A DNA stretch of 64,000 nucleotides from an uncultured Lachnospira sp. (GTDB lineage Bacteria > Bacillota > Clostridia > Lachnospirales > Lachnospiraceae): positions 1-64,000 of the forward strand of contig CAMHLZ010000013.1 of assembly GCA_946186125.1 (NCBI GenBank), read 5' to 3'. Shown in pieces: positions 9,093 through 18,998 of the stretch. The notes under the pieces are model-generated. The model did no database searches. It had not been told where the DNA came from and worked only from the letters and a program-made list of their open reading frames with translations. The stretch's first letter is position 1; each line of letters opens with the position of its first letter. The position numbers and the translations under genes are program-made.

Positions 9093-12000
9093 ATGAAAAA
9101 TGGTTTCAAAAGATTAGCTGTCATGATGACAGTGCTTCTTTTTGTACTAACATTTTCAGCAGGAATGTATACCCAGGATGTAAATGCGGGTACAAAAAAG
9201 ACAGTAAAAGCAAAGTCGATTACACTTTCTAAAAAAAGTGCGACTGTAAAAAAAGGAAAGACATTAAAGTTAAAGGCAACAATTAAACCAAAGGATGCAA
9301 CACAGAAGACAGTTGTATGGTCATCATCGTCAAAGAAGATAGCATCTGTAAGCTCTAAGGGAGTTGTAAAAGGTGTTAAGGCAGGAAAAGCTGTGATTAC
9401 GGCAAAGGTAAAGGGAACAAAAATAAAAGCGTCATGTAAGATAACAGTTACAGTTCCTGTTTCTAAGATAACGATAAAAGGTGACAGCGAGGTAATTATT
9501 GGAAATACTATTACATTAAAAGCAACAGTAAAACCAAAGGATGCTTCAAATAAAAAAGTAACATGGTCAAGCAGTGATACTTCTGTTGCATCAGTAGATG
9601 CAAACGGGAAGGTTACGGCTGTAGCACCTGGACAGGTTACCATAACTGCTACGGCGCAGGATGGTTCTAAGAAGAGTGCAAGTAAGATTGTGACCGTAAA
9701 AGAAAAAGAAGTTACAAAGATTGACTTTGATGTTACGGAAAAGAATCTCTTTGCAGGAGAAAGCTTTACGATAACTGCAATTCCTTATCCGGAAGATGCA
9801 AAGGACAAGGTAATCACATGGTCAAGCAGCGATGAAGAAATCGCAAAGGTAGAAGACGGAGTAGTAACTGCAGGAGCTAAGGCAGGAACAGCAACTATTA
9901 CGGCTAAAGCTAACAATGGTATTGCAAATTCATGCCTTGTTACGGTAGAGAATACCATAACGGTTACAAATCAGCAGGAATTAAATGCAGCGCTTACATC
10001 TGCTAAAAAGGGAACGATTATAATAAAGAGTGCAGATAAAGCGGATATTACGATTCCACAGGGAGATTATTCAGATGTAAGTCTTGTGGTAGAAGGAAAA
10101 TCATTAAATATAGCAAACAGTGGAAAATTTAAAGATATAACAATTACAGAAATATCAGAAGGAGCATTTACAGAAAACGCTACGGGCAATAAGATAGAGA
10201 CTTCATCTGAAAAAACAAACATTACTATATCAGAAGATGCGGTAGTTGCAGAAATTAAAACAACAGCTACAGCTAAAGAAACCGCAATCGTTGAAGATGG
10301 AAAGTTAGTATCACTTGTAGCTGATGGTACGGGAACAGTTAATGTATCCGGACAGAGTGAAGGTACAGATTCTATAGAAACGACTGTAACAGGAGAAGCA
10401 AAGATTATAACAAACAAGCCGTTGAATCTTGACACTCAGGATAAGATTACGTTAATCTTAAGACCGGGTGCAGAAGATACTTCCATATCGGTTCCAACAG
10501 AAGACGTTATACCTGAAATGCAGGGAACCGGAACAGTAGCCGTACATGTAGAGGATACAGGAAAAGATATAGAAAAACAGACAGAAAAACTTTCAGAAGA
10601 ATATCTTGAAAAATTAACATTTGCAGGAAATGTATCTGAGGTAACAACTAAAAATGCCATAGAAGGAAAAGCATATCTTGTAGAATATGCGGATGGTATG
10701 AACATTGAAACAATCGATACATTAGAAAACGCGGTATCAGTTGATGTAAAAGAAGGTGCATACAGCTTCGAAAATATATTAGAAGGCAGTTATGTATTTA
10801 TGATAAAGGCAGAAGGTTACAAGCCATTTATCCAGATGATTGTGATTACTGCAAGATACGGAACTACATACACAAATGATTTAGCTGAGATGGTTAAAAC
10901 AGATGGCGACAGTAAAGATGCAAAACTTTACGGAAGCATAAAGAACAGTACAGATAAGAGCCCTGTTGAAGGATTAACGGTACAGATTAGAAAATATACG
11001 AATACAAAGACAACAGAAGTCGTAAAAGAGACGATTACTAACGCAGAGGGCTATTATGAATTTGAAAATCTGGAAGGAAATAACTACACTGTAATGGTGG
11101 TAGATGGCAGATTAAATGAGGATGTAAAATATATCACCAATACTTTTAATATCTGTATTAATAATGGCGAGTACATGGAAAAGGGTACGGCTGTTACGGA
11201 AGAAATGTCAGATGACAAGATTCGTTTTGTACTTACATGGGGGGCACAGGAAGAAGGCGTAGCGCCGGATTTGGATTCACATATAATCGGGTCCGATTTA
11301 TCAGGAGAAAAATATTATGAAGTATTTTATAATAGTAAGACTTATGCGGTAGATGGATTCTACAAGACTGTATTAGATGTTGATGAAATGAGTTATAACG
11401 GTCCTGAGACAACTACGATATTGGACGTAATTGGTGGAAAATATTATTACTATGTAAAGAAGTATTCAGATGATGGTGATTTGTATACATCACATGCACA
11501 GGTAGATGTTTACCGTGGAAACAAATTGATAGATTCATTTGTTCCAAAGAAGAACTGTCAGGGACATGATTACTGGAATGTATGTGTATACGATTCTGAT
11601 GAAGAAAAAATCATTCCGGTAAATAAAGGTGTTGATAATTATAGTGATATCGTTAATATGACATACGATAATCAAGTTTATAATATGACAGACACCCCGA
11701 TAGAATCTATAAGCTGTGATGAAAGTTTAGGAAGTATTAATAGCATTAATCAATGGTTAGGTATAGAGTTTGATAGCAAAAAATATCCTACATTACAGGA
11801 TTTCCTTAATTCTGAGACAAAATTAAATATTACACTTACAGATGGTACCACAGTTGAAGATTATAATATTGCCTTAAAAGGAAGCGATTTATACAAAGAA
11901 TATGCACAGATAATGTATGATTCATATTCAAATAAACGTTCAGACGCGGTTATATGGTTTGAATATCAGGAAAGAACAATAATATGTCAGCTGATGTTTG

Positions 12001-13208
12001 AAAATTATGATAACTATTTAACTTTCAGCATGTATGATGGTACGGGTGAAAGATATTATGGTTACAATGAGAATGGCACGCAGATTTCTATAAGAGGCGA
12101 ATATGATAAACTTAGTACGATGCTGAATGACAAGTATACGTTAGAATTAAAGAAAGACGAAACAAAATATACCACTTATAAAATAGGCTACAGAGAAAAA
12201 GAAGATGAATTGTACAAACAATTTGGAAACGGTACAAGTGATGCAGTTATTATATTCACTGAGTATTCAAATTATTATGCTTTTCAGGTAAATTATACGT
12301 GTTCTTTTGATGAAGACACCAGAGAATATTTCTTTACAGTAAATGATGCTGAGCTAAGACTGTATAACACGAATATTACCGAATACAGAGGTATCAGAGA
12401 AAATTTTGCAGATGAATTGAAGGAGAATAATGCAAAGATTACTTATGATTCTCAGGAATGTAGTTACGAAGTAATTGATAAGGCATCAAAAGATTGGGAT
12501 ATTGCATTTGAAAAGGTTGTGTACGATATTGACTCCGTAACCCATTTTATAAAGGTGTTCCATGAAAAATATAATGCTTATGACTATATACCGGTGGCTT
12601 ATTCGTCAGAGGTTAGAGAAATATGGCTTGAAGGAAACTATGATGCTATTGATGTAAAAATGGATGAAGCTTCATTAACGGTGACATCTAAGTTTAAGGA
12701 CTTTAAGCGATTAATTGATAGTAGTTACAGAGAAAGTTTAATTACAGAAAACAGTAGTTATTATTTTCCAGATTTTGGTTATAATACTGAAGATGATGAG
12801 CTATATGCAAAATATGGAAATGGCACCAGCGATGCTGTGATGATATTTAATACATATTCTCCAACTGCGATATATCAGGTTACATACGAATGTAATTTTG
12901 AAGCAGATTCAGAAGTATTCTACCTAAGTATAGGAAATTACACTAGTTCGATAAAAGCAGGTGAATGTTTTGAAATAGAAGGTAACGCGGAAAATTTTGA
13001 AGGCGAAATAGAAGGTTCGCTTGTAAGAATTAGATACGAAAACGATGACTATAGTATCAGCGTGATAACGCCTGAATCAGAAGAATGGAGCACAGCGGTT
13101 GCATACAAGGACGTCAACGACGCAACAGACTTTATCAAATTGGATATTGAAAAATATGGGCAGGTTGTATATTTACCTGTGAAGTATACTCAGGCTGAAA
13201 ATAATTAA
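9093..13208 (+). CDS. Large secreted Big_2/YfaP-like surface protein
   Basis: A 1371-residue exported protein with a signal peptide (FKRLAVMMTVLLFVLTFSAG, cleavage probably after DVNA). Three Big_2 Ig-like domains occupy about 38-290 (KGKTLKLKATIKPKDA, TWSSSDTSVASVD, GTATITAKA). A beta-rich region of unknown fold follows, then two carboxypeptidase-regulatory/Cna-B-like domains at about 520-600 and 610-700. A YfaP-like domain begins near 710 (RFVLTWGAQEEG, APDLDSH, YNGPETTTI, YWNVCVYD); its Asp residues could bind metal. The C-terminal ~450 residues contain three degenerate copies of an unrecognised module marked by ELYKQFGNGTSDAVIIF and ELYAKYGNGTSDAVMIF. No LPXTG anchor is seen, so attachment to the wall is unclear. 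AGGAGG precedes the ATG. Confidence 0.82.
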   Translation: MKNGFKRLAVMMTVLLFVLTFSAGMYTQDVNAGTKKTVKAKSITLSKKSATVKKGKTLKLKATIKPKDATQKTVVWSSSSKKIASVSSKGVVKGVKAGKAVITAKVKGTKIKASCKITVTVPVSKITIKGDSEVIIGNTITLKATVKPKDASNKKVTWSSSDTSVASVDANGKVTAVAPGQVTITATAQDGSKKSASKIVTVKEKEVTKIDFDVTEKNLFAGESFTITAIPYPEDAKDKVITWSSSDEEIAKVEDGVVTAGAKAGTATITAKANNGIANSCLVTVENTITVTNQQELNAALTSAKKGTIIIKSADKADITIPQGDYSDVSLVVEGKSLNIANSGKFKDITITEISEGAFTENATGNKIETSSEKTNITISEDAVVAEIKTTATAKETAIVEDGKLVSLVADGTGTVNVSGQSEGTDSIETTVTGEAKIITNKPLNLDTQDKITLILRPGAEDTSISVPTEDVIPEMQGTGTVAVHVEDTGKDIEKQTEKLSEEYLEKLTFAGNVSEVTTKNAIEGKAYLVEYADGMNIETIDTLENAVSVDVKEGAYSFENILEGSYVFMIKAEGYKPFIQMIVITARYGTTYTNDLAEMVKTDGDSKDAKLYGSIKNSTDKSPVEGLTVQIRKYTNTKTTEVVKETITNAEGYYEFENLEGNNYTVMVVDGRLNEDVKYITNTFNICINNGEYMEKGTAVTEEMSDDKIRFVLTWGAQEEGVAPDLDSHIIGSDLSGEKYYEVFYNSKTYAVDGFYKTVLDVDEMSYNGPETTTILDVIGGKYYYYVKKYSDDGDLYTSHAQVDVYRGNKLIDSFVPKKNCQGHDYWNVCVYDSDEEKIIPVNKGVDNYSDIVNMTYDNQVYNMTDTPIESISCDESLGSINSINQWLGIEFDSKKYPTLQDFLNSETKLNITLTDGTTVEDYNIALKGSDLYKEYAQIMYDSYSNKRSDAVIWFEYQERTIICQLMFENYDNYLTFSMYDGTGERYYGYNENGTQISIRGEYDKLSTMLNDKYTLELKKDETKYTTYKIGYREKEDELYKQFGNGTSDAVIIFTEYSNYYAFQVNYTCSFDEDTREYFFTVNDAELRLYNTNITEYRGIRENFADELKENNAKITYDSQECSYEVIDKASKDWDIAFEKVVYDIDSVTHFIKVFHEKYNAYDYIPVAYSSEVREIWLEGNYDAIDVKMDEASLTVTSKFKDFKRLIDSSYRESLITENSSYYFPDFGYNTEDDELYAKYGNGTSDAVMIFNTYSPTAIYQVTYECNFEADSEVFYLSIGNYTSSIKAGECFEIEGNAENFEGEIEGSLVRIRYENDDYSISVITPESEEWSTAVAYKDVNDATDFIKLDIEKYGQVVYLPVKYTQAENN

Positions 13209-13223
13209 GGCTAACAGTTAAAG

Positions 13224-13258
13224 AACTCCCGAAGCGGTACGCTTCGGGAGTTTATTTT
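13224..13258. terminator. Rho-independent terminator between convergent genes
   Basis: A perfect 12-bp stem (AACTCCCGAAGC / GCTTCGGGAGTT) with a GGTAC loop is followed by TTATTTTT on the plus strand. It serves the surface protein gene and, with A-rich sequence on the other side, may also end the convergent folate gene. Confidence 0.85.
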
Positions 13259-13265
13259 TGAAAAT

Positions 13266-14075
13266 TTATATAGTTTCTAACATATCCCGTATTCTTGCAC
13301 GATAAAGCGGATGAACGGCATTTGGTGCAATCTGGCACAGCGGCTTGAGCACAAAATCACGTTTATGCATTTCAGGATGAGGTATAACAAGATTCTCAGT
13401 ATCCATAACTATATCATCATAAAGAAGTATGTCAAGATCAAGAGTTCTTGGTCCCCAATGAATCTCACGTGTTCTGTTTGCTTCGCTTTCAAGCCTTTGT
13501 AAAAATGCAAGCAATTCTGCAGGCGTATAGAGAGTTTCTATCATGAGAGCTCCGTTTAAGAAATCATCCTGTTCCACCGGACCGTAAGGTTCAGTAATTA
13601 TAAAATCTGAGATTTTTATTAAGCGGCAGCTTACATCATTTTTTATCGATCCAATAGCATTTTCAAGATAAGAAAGCTTATCTCCCATATTAGAACCTAA
13701 AGCAACGTAAGCGGTATGCCATTTTCTATTTATTTCAACCGAAACGTAATCGAGAGGCAGTCCAATAGGAGCCCACGGCTTTTTGATTTCCAAATCAATT
13801 TCACGAAGTGGAGTAAAATGAGCAAACAGAGCCATTGTAAGATGTTCGGCTACTGATTCAATCAGGTTAAATGTGTTTACTCTCATATATTTATCTATAA
13901 ATTTACATACAGAAGCATAATCGACCGTAACATCCGGCGAATCTGTAATACCGGCTTTTCTTGTATTAAGATAAAGAGTTGCGGAAATCAAAAACTTTTG
14001 TCCAAGTACATTCTCTTCTTTAAATACTCCGTGATTACAAAATACTTCTAAGTTTATTATTTTAATCTTATCCAT
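13266..14075 (-). CDS. folBK: Bifunctional dihydroneopterin aldolase / HPPK (FolB-FolK fusion)
   Basis: Two consecutive folate-pathway enzymes in one 269-residue chain. Residues 1 to ~120 are FolB (IINLEVFCNHGVFKEEN, LIESVAEHLTMALF, LDYVSVEINR), which cleaves dihydroneopterin. Residues ~122-269 are FolK (VALGSNMGDKLSYLENAI, EPYGPVEQDDFLNG, the substrate/magnesium motif GPRTLDLDILLYDD, PHPEMHKRDFVLKPL), which pyrophosphorylates hydroxymethyl-dihydropterin. The next enzyme, FolP, and FolC are encoded some 49 kb away at 61969-64000. The gene diverges from pheA. AAGGAGAG lies upstream of the ATG on the minus strand. Confidence 0.93.
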   Translation of the reverse strand: MDKIKIINLEVFCNHGVFKEENVLGQKFLISATLYLNTRKAGITDSPDVTVDYASVCKFIDKYMRVNTFNLIESVAEHLTMALFAHFTPLREIDLEIKKPWAPIGLPLDYVSVEINRKWHTAYVALGSNMGDKLSYLENAIGSIKNDVSCRLIKISDFIITEPYGPVEQDDFLNGALMIETLYTPAELLAFLQRLESEANRTREIHWGPRTLDLDILLYDDIVMDTENLVIPHPEMHKRDFVLKPLCQIAPNAVHPLYRARIRDMLETI

Positions 14076-14111
14076 AGTAGAAAATCTCTCCTTTCAAAAA
14101 CTCCTAAAGTT

Positions 14112-14140
14112 ATCCTACAACAAAATGTTTATTTTAACAA
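14112..14140 (-). promoter_or_regulatory. Predicted promoter of folBK
   Basis: On the minus strand, TTGTTA (complement of 14135-14140) and TAGGAT (complement of 14112-14117) are 17 bp apart. It overlaps the upstream part of the divergent pheA promoter, so the two may compete for RNA polymerase. Confidence 0.4.
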
Positions 14141-14156
14141 GTAAATTTGGTATAAT
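14128..14156 (+). promoter_or_regulatory. Predicted extended -10 promoter of the pheA-ppx-ppk operon
   Basis: TATAAT at 14151-14156 is preceded by TG one base upstream (extended -10). The -35 position (TTTATT at 14128) is poor, as is common for extended -10 promoters. Confidence 0.5.
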
Positions 14157-14202
14157 ACTTCTATAGTGTTATTTTTATGAATGTACAGGAAGGAATCAGA
14201 CG

Positions 14203-15330
14203 ATGGATTTAGAAACGATAAGAACGGATATTGATGGAATAGACAGACAGATAGTAGAATTATTTGAGAAAAGGATGAAGCTGTGCGGAGACGTGGCAGA
14301 GTATAAGATTGAGACGGGAAAAAATGTACTGGATAAAGAAAGAGAAAAATCAAAGATTAAAACGGTGAAAGGTTATGCACACAGTGATTTTAACAAAAAC
14401 GGTGTTGAGGAATTATTTACTCAGATAATGTCTATCAGCAGAAAGATGCAATACCAGATTTTATCGGAGCATGGAATGGGAGAGCCTGAAGAATTTGAAA
14501 AGATAAGCGGTATAAAAAAACAGGACATAAAGGTTGTTTACCAGGGAGTGCCCGGAGCTTACTCTAACAGGGCGATGCTTAATTATTTTGGGGAAGATGT
14601 GGAGAATACGAATGTACGTACTTTCAGGGAAGCTATGGAATATATAAGAGACGGCAAGGCGGATTATGCTGTTTTACCGATAGATAATTCCACGGCAGGT
14701 ATAGTAAATGATACATATGATTTGCTTTTGGAGTTTGATAATTACATTGTAGCTGAGACAGAGGTAAAAGTTGAGCACGCGCTTTTAGGAACAAAAGATG
14801 CGTGTATAGAAGATATAAAGACTGTATATTCACATCCACAGGGACTTATGCAATGCACAGGTTTTCTTGACGAACATAAAGACTGGCAGAAGATAGCCCA
14901 GCCTAATACTGCGGGAAGCGCAAAAAGAGTATTAGAGGATGGGGATAAATCGCAGGCTGCGATTGCAAGTGAAGATGCGGCAAAGATTTACGGACTTAAA
15001 GTTTTGCAAAAAGCTATCATGGATAATGATAAGAATAAAACAAGGTTTATAATTATATCGAACAAAAAAGTATATATGGAAAATGCCGGAAAGATTTGCG
15101 TATGTGTGGAACTGCCGCATGAATGTGGAAGTCTTTATAATCTGTTATCAAATTTTATATATAACGGTCTTAACATGACGAAGATAGAATCAAGACCTAT
15201 TCCGGAAAAAAGCTGGGAATACAGATTTTATATAGAATTTGAGGGAACATTTGAGGATGCTGCCACACAAAATGCTATAAGAGGTATAAAAGAGGAGGCC
15301 GGCTGGTTGAAAATACTCGGGAACTATTAA
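14203..15330 (+). CDS. pheA: Bifunctional chorismate mutase / prephenate dehydratase
   Basis: Turns chorismate into prephenate and then phenylpyruvate for phenylalanine synthesis. Residues 1-85 are an AroQ-type chorismate mutase (IDGIDRQIVELFEKRMKLCG, KNVLDKEREKSKI). Residues ~108-285 are the dehydratase (VVYQGVPGAYSNRAM, DYAVLPIDNSTAGIVNDTYD, NKTRFIII with the catalytic Thr). Residues ~295-375 are an ACT domain with the phenylalanine-binding ESRP motif (KIESRPIPEKSWEYRFYIEF), which implies feedback inhibition. Length (375) is normal for the P-protein. It leads a likely four-gene operon; the next gene starts 25 bases downstream. Confidence 0.94.
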   Translation: MDLETIRTDIDGIDRQIVELFEKRMKLCGDVAEYKIETGKNVLDKEREKSKIKTVKGYAHSDFNKNGVEELFTQIMSISRKMQYQILSEHGMGEPEEFEKISGIKKQDIKVVYQGVPGAYSNRAMLNYFGEDVENTNVRTFREAMEYIRDGKADYAVLPIDNSTAGIVNDTYDLLLEFDNYIVAETEVKVEHALLGTKDACIEDIKTVYSHPQGLMQCTGFLDEHKDWQKIAQPNTAGSAKRVLEDGDKSQAAIASEDAAKIYGLKVLQKAIMDNDKNKTRFIIISNKKVYMENAGKICVCVELPHECGSLYNLLSNFIYNGLNMTKIESRPIPEKSWEYRFYIEFEGTFEDAATQNAIRGIKEEAGWLKILGNY

Positions 15331-15355
15331 CAGGTAGTGTTATGGGGGTGCTTAC

Positions 15356-16855
15356 ATGGCATATACATTATTTGCTGCGATTGATGTCGGTTCATATGAA
15401 CTTGAGATGAAAATATATCAGATAGAGCAGAAAAATAGAATTAGAACAATCGATACCATAAGACATGTGATTGAGATTGGCAAGGATACGTATACAACCG
15501 GGAAAGTCAGTAACAAAAATATTGATGAATTATGCAGAATCTTAAAAGGATTTACGGATATTATTAAAGAGTACAGGATTAAGTCATATAGTGCATATGC
15601 AACGAGTGCAATAAGAGAAGCACGTAATTGGGAGATTATTCTTGATAGGATACGTGTGAGTACTGGGCTTGAAGTTAAAATATTAAGTAATTCCGAACAG
15701 AGATTTCTGGGATATAAAGCATTGTCAGTCAGTGAAGAGGAATTTGAAAAAAATATTAAAGATACAACAGCCATCGTAGATGTTGGAGACGGAAGCATAC
15801 AGATTTCTTTGTTTGATAAGAATGTATTGGTTACTACACAAAATATAAAACTTGGTTCATTAAGAATACGTGAGCTTTTATATGATGTCAGCGATGACAG
15901 AAACAGATATTGCAAATTAATCGAAGAACTTGTCAATAATGATATACAGACATTCAAGAGAATTTATTTAAAAGACAAGACTATCAAAAATATTATTGCG
16001 ATAGGTGATTATATTGGTTATATAGCAAGAATTCAAAAAATAATGACAAGAAAAAAGTTTTTAGAACAGTTTGAAACCATAAAGCAGAAATCTATCGAAT
16101 ACACGTCGCAAAAAATGTCTATTACAGAGGAACAGGCCTCGCTTTTATTGCCAAGTATGCTGGTATATAAAAAATTAATTGAAGAGACTGAGACAGAGAA
16201 TATATGGATTCCGGGAGTGGATGCCTGTGACGGAATAGTTGCAGAATTTGGAATTATGACAGGAAAGCTTGCATTTCGACATGATTTACAAGAAGATATA
16301 ATATACGCTGCAAGAGCGACTGCGAAGAAATACAGGGCTAATAAGGTACATACAGAACTTGTTGAATCCAATGCTGTAAAGATTTTTGATGCAATAAAAA
16401 AATATCACGGACTTGGAAAAAGGGAACGTTTGTTATTGCAGATATCAGCCATTTTACATGATTGCGGAAAATACATCAGTATGAGTTCTCCTGCCGAATG
16501 TGCTTACAACATAATAATGTCTACGGAAATAATAGGACTGTCGCATGAAGAACGCGAGGTGGTGGCAAACGTAGTAAAATATAACACAATGGAGATGCCT
16601 GAAAATGGCAGGGAAAAGAACAGTATGCTTATTGTAAAGCTGACAGCCATATTGAGGGTTGCCAATGCGATGGACAGAAGTCATAAGCAGAAAATAAAAG
16701 AATGGAAGGTTAATGTGAAAGATAATAAATTAGAGTTTACAATAATCGGAAGTGAAAATATTATTCTTGAGCAGATACTATTTGGTAAGAAAACGGAGCT
16801 TTTTGAAGAAATATTTGGATTATGTCCGGTACTAAAGCAAAAAGTGGTTCACTAA
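15356..16855 (+). CDS. ppx: Ppx/GppA-family phosphatase with C-terminal HD domain
   Basis: A 499-residue member of the exopolyphosphatase/guanosine pentaphosphatase family. The N-terminal actin-like fold begins with FAAIDVGSYELEMKIY, where typical members have DIGSNS; the second phosphate loop is IVDVGDGSIQISLF. The segment SAYATSAIREARN is well kept. Residues ~345-490 form an HD-type domain (SAILHDCGKYISM near 366). It lies 7 bases upstream of ppk, so the pair can break down and make polyphosphate. Hydrolysis of pppGpp is an alternative role; sequence alone does not decide. The Asn-Ser missing from the first loop makes the catalytic state worth testing. Confidence 0.85.
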   Translation: MAYTLFAAIDVGSYELEMKIYQIEQKNRIRTIDTIRHVIEIGKDTYTTGKVSNKNIDELCRILKGFTDIIKEYRIKSYSAYATSAIREARNWEIILDRIRVSTGLEVKILSNSEQRFLGYKALSVSEEEFEKNIKDTTAIVDVGDGSIQISLFDKNVLVTTQNIKLGSLRIRELLYDVSDDRNRYCKLIEELVNNDIQTFKRIYLKDKTIKNIIAIGDYIGYIARIQKIMTRKKFLEQFETIKQKSIEYTSQKMSITEEQASLLLPSMLVYKKLIEETETENIWIPGVDACDGIVAEFGIMTGKLAFRHDLQEDIIYAARATAKKYRANKVHTELVESNAVKIFDAIKKYHGLGKRERLLLQISAILHDCGKYISMSSPAECAYNIIMSTEIIGLSHEEREVVANVVKYNTMEMPENGREKNSMLIVKLTAILRVANAMDRSHKQKIKEWKVNVKDNKLEFTIIGSENIILEQILFGKKTELFEEIFGLCPVLKQKVVH

Positions 16856-16862
16856 GGAGGAG

Positions 16863-18998
16863 ATGTTTTTGGCTGAAAGTGTTAATTTTGAGGATAGCAG
16901 GTATTTTATAAACAGAGAATTAAGCTGGTTGGATTTTAACGACAGAATACTAGGGGAGGCAAGGGACAAGAAAAACAAATTATTTGAGAGATTAAAATTT
17001 TTAAGTATTACGGCTTCAAATCTTGACGAGTTTTACATGGTCAGGGTAGCATCGCTTAAAGATATGATTCATGCAGGTTACACCAAGAAAGATATTTCAG
17101 GGATGAAACCTGAGGAACAATTAAAGGCAATTAATGAAAAAGTGCATCAATTTGTCGATAAGCAATATTCAACCTATAACCGTTCACTCATTCCGGCATT
17201 GCTAAATAGTGATATTGTGTCAATACTGACATTTTCAGAATTGAATAAAGAGCAGAAAGAGTATGCCGAGAGATATTTTGACGAGGAAGTATACCCGGTT
17301 CTTACTCCTATGGCAGTGGATTCATCAAGACCATTTCCGCTTATACGTAATAAGACTTTGAATATAGCTGCACTTACAAAAAAGAAGAATTCAAAGAAGG
17401 AAGAAGTAGAATTTGTAACGGTACAGGTTCCTTCCGTATTATCAAGAATAGTTCCGCTTCCATCGGAAGATGAGAAGAAATGTGTGATTTTATTAGAGGA
17501 AATAATAAAAAAATTTATTGATAAACTTTTCCTTAATTACGATGTTATATGTTCATATGCATACAGAATCATGAGAAATGCGGATTTTGAAATTGAAGAA
17601 GAAGAGTCTGCGGATCTGCTTAATGAGATAAAAAAACAGTTGAAAAAAAGACAATGGGGAGAGATTATACGCCTTGAAACTGATGATAAGATTGATAAGG
17701 AACTTCTTAAGATATTAAAAAAAGAATTGCACATAAAAGAAGAGGATATTTATAAAATAAATGGTCCTCTGGATTTGACGTTTTTAATGAAATTGTATGG
17801 AATGAACGGATTTGAAGAATACAAAGATAAGAAATATATTCCACAGCCTGTTGCCGGGCTTGATGAGGATATGGATATTTTTGCAAACATAAGCCAGGGA
17901 GACATTCTGCTTCATCACCCTTATGTCAGCTTTAATCCGGTAGTAGAGTTTATAAGACAGGCATCAAGAGATGAAAATGTTCTGGCCATTAAGCAGACAT
18001 TATACAGAGTCAGCGGTAATTCACCTATCATTGCTTCGCTTGCAGAAGCTGCAGAAAACGGCAAACAGGTTACGGTGCTTGTGGAACTTAAGGCAAGATT
18101 TGATGAAGAGAATAATATAATATGGGCACAGAAATTGGAAAAAGCAGGCTGTCATGTTATATACGGACTTCTCGGACTTAAGACGCACAGTAAAATTACA
18201 CTGGTCGTAAGACGCGAGGAAGACGGAATAAAGAGGTATGTTCATTTAGGAACAGGAAACTATAATGATGCGACTGCAAAGCTGTATACGGATATGGGAA
18301 TGTTTACATGCAGCAATGCAATCGGTGAGGATGCGACAGCCGTGTTTAATATGATATCGGGCTACTCAGAACCGGCAGGATGGAATCGCTTAAGTGTTGC
18401 ACCATATTGGCTGCGTGATAAGTTTATGTATTTGATAAAACGTGAAATCAGATTTGCAAAGGAAGGAAAGAAAGCGTTTATCACAGCAAAGATGAATTCT
18501 TTGTGTGATAAAAAAATAATTGCAGCACTCTATGAGGCATCGGCTGCAGGCGTGAAAATAAACCTCATTATCAGGGGAATATGTTGTCTTGTTCCGGGTG
18601 TTAAAGGCGTGAGCGAGAATATAACCGTACGCTCTATCGTCGGTACATTCCTAGAACACAGCAGAATATTTATGTTCCATAATGACGGCAATGTTGAAAT
18701 ATATATGGGAAGTGCGGACTGGATGCCTAGAAATCTGGACAAGAGAGTCGAGATACTCTTTCCTGTGACAGATGAAAGGCTCAAATCAGAGGTCAGCCAC
18801 ATATTGGAAATCCAGCTTGCGGATAATGTTAAGGCACAGGTGATGGACAGTAACGGAAAATATTCAAGAGTTGACAGAAGAGGAAGAAAAAAGATATGCG
18901 CACAGGAGTATTTCTGCACGGAAGCTGTTGAGCGTACCAGACAGAAAAGTAAGGAATCTAAAGAAAGAGTATGGATTCCAATGGAGGATATCAGATGA
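16863..18998 (+). CDS. ppk: Polyphosphate kinase 1
   Basis: Reversibly transfers the terminal phosphate of ATP to polyphosphate. At 711 residues it has normal PPK1 length. The N-terminal domain starts with YFINRELSWLDFNDRIL and ASNLDEFYMVRVASLKD. The autophosphorylated histidine lies in KRYVHLGTGNYNDATAKLY near residue 460, and the second active-site histidine in IFMFHNDGNVEIYMGSADWM near 604. TLYRVSGNSPI and LKTHSKITLVVRR are also diagnostic. AAGGAGGAG precedes the ATG. Its stop overlaps the start of the downstream DUF218 gene (ATGA). Confidence 0.96.
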   Translation: MFLAESVNFEDSRYFINRELSWLDFNDRILGEARDKKNKLFERLKFLSITASNLDEFYMVRVASLKDMIHAGYTKKDISGMKPEEQLKAINEKVHQFVDKQYSTYNRSLIPALLNSDIVSILTFSELNKEQKEYAERYFDEEVYPVLTPMAVDSSRPFPLIRNKTLNIAALTKKKNSKKEEVEFVTVQVPSVLSRIVPLPSEDEKKCVILLEEIIKKFIDKLFLNYDVICSYAYRIMRNADFEIEEEESADLLNEIKKQLKKRQWGEIIRLETDDKIDKELLKILKKELHIKEEDIYKINGPLDLTFLMKLYGMNGFEEYKDKKYIPQPVAGLDEDMDIFANISQGDILLHHPYVSFNPVVEFIRQASRDENVLAIKQTLYRVSGNSPIIASLAEAAENGKQVTVLVELKARFDEENNIIWAQKLEKAGCHVIYGLLGLKTHSKITLVVRREEDGIKRYVHLGTGNYNDATAKLYTDMGMFTCSNAIGEDATAVFNMISGYSEPAGWNRLSVAPYWLRDKFMYLIKREIRFAKEGKKAFITAKMNSLCDKKIIAALYEASAAGVKINLIIRGICCLVPGVKGVSENITVRSIVGTFLEHSRIFMFHNDGNVEIYMGSADWMPRNLDKRVEILFPVTDERLKSEVSHILEIQLADNVKAQVMDSNGKYSRVDRRGRKKICAQEYFCTEAVERTRQKSKESKERVWIPMEDIR

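Noticed and set aside
9047..9643. A 198-codon minus-strand frame opposite the Big_2 domains
   Set aside because: Its Phe/Thr/Val-rich sequence is the mirror of Lys/Ser/Val-rich Ig-like repeats; it is not an independent protein.
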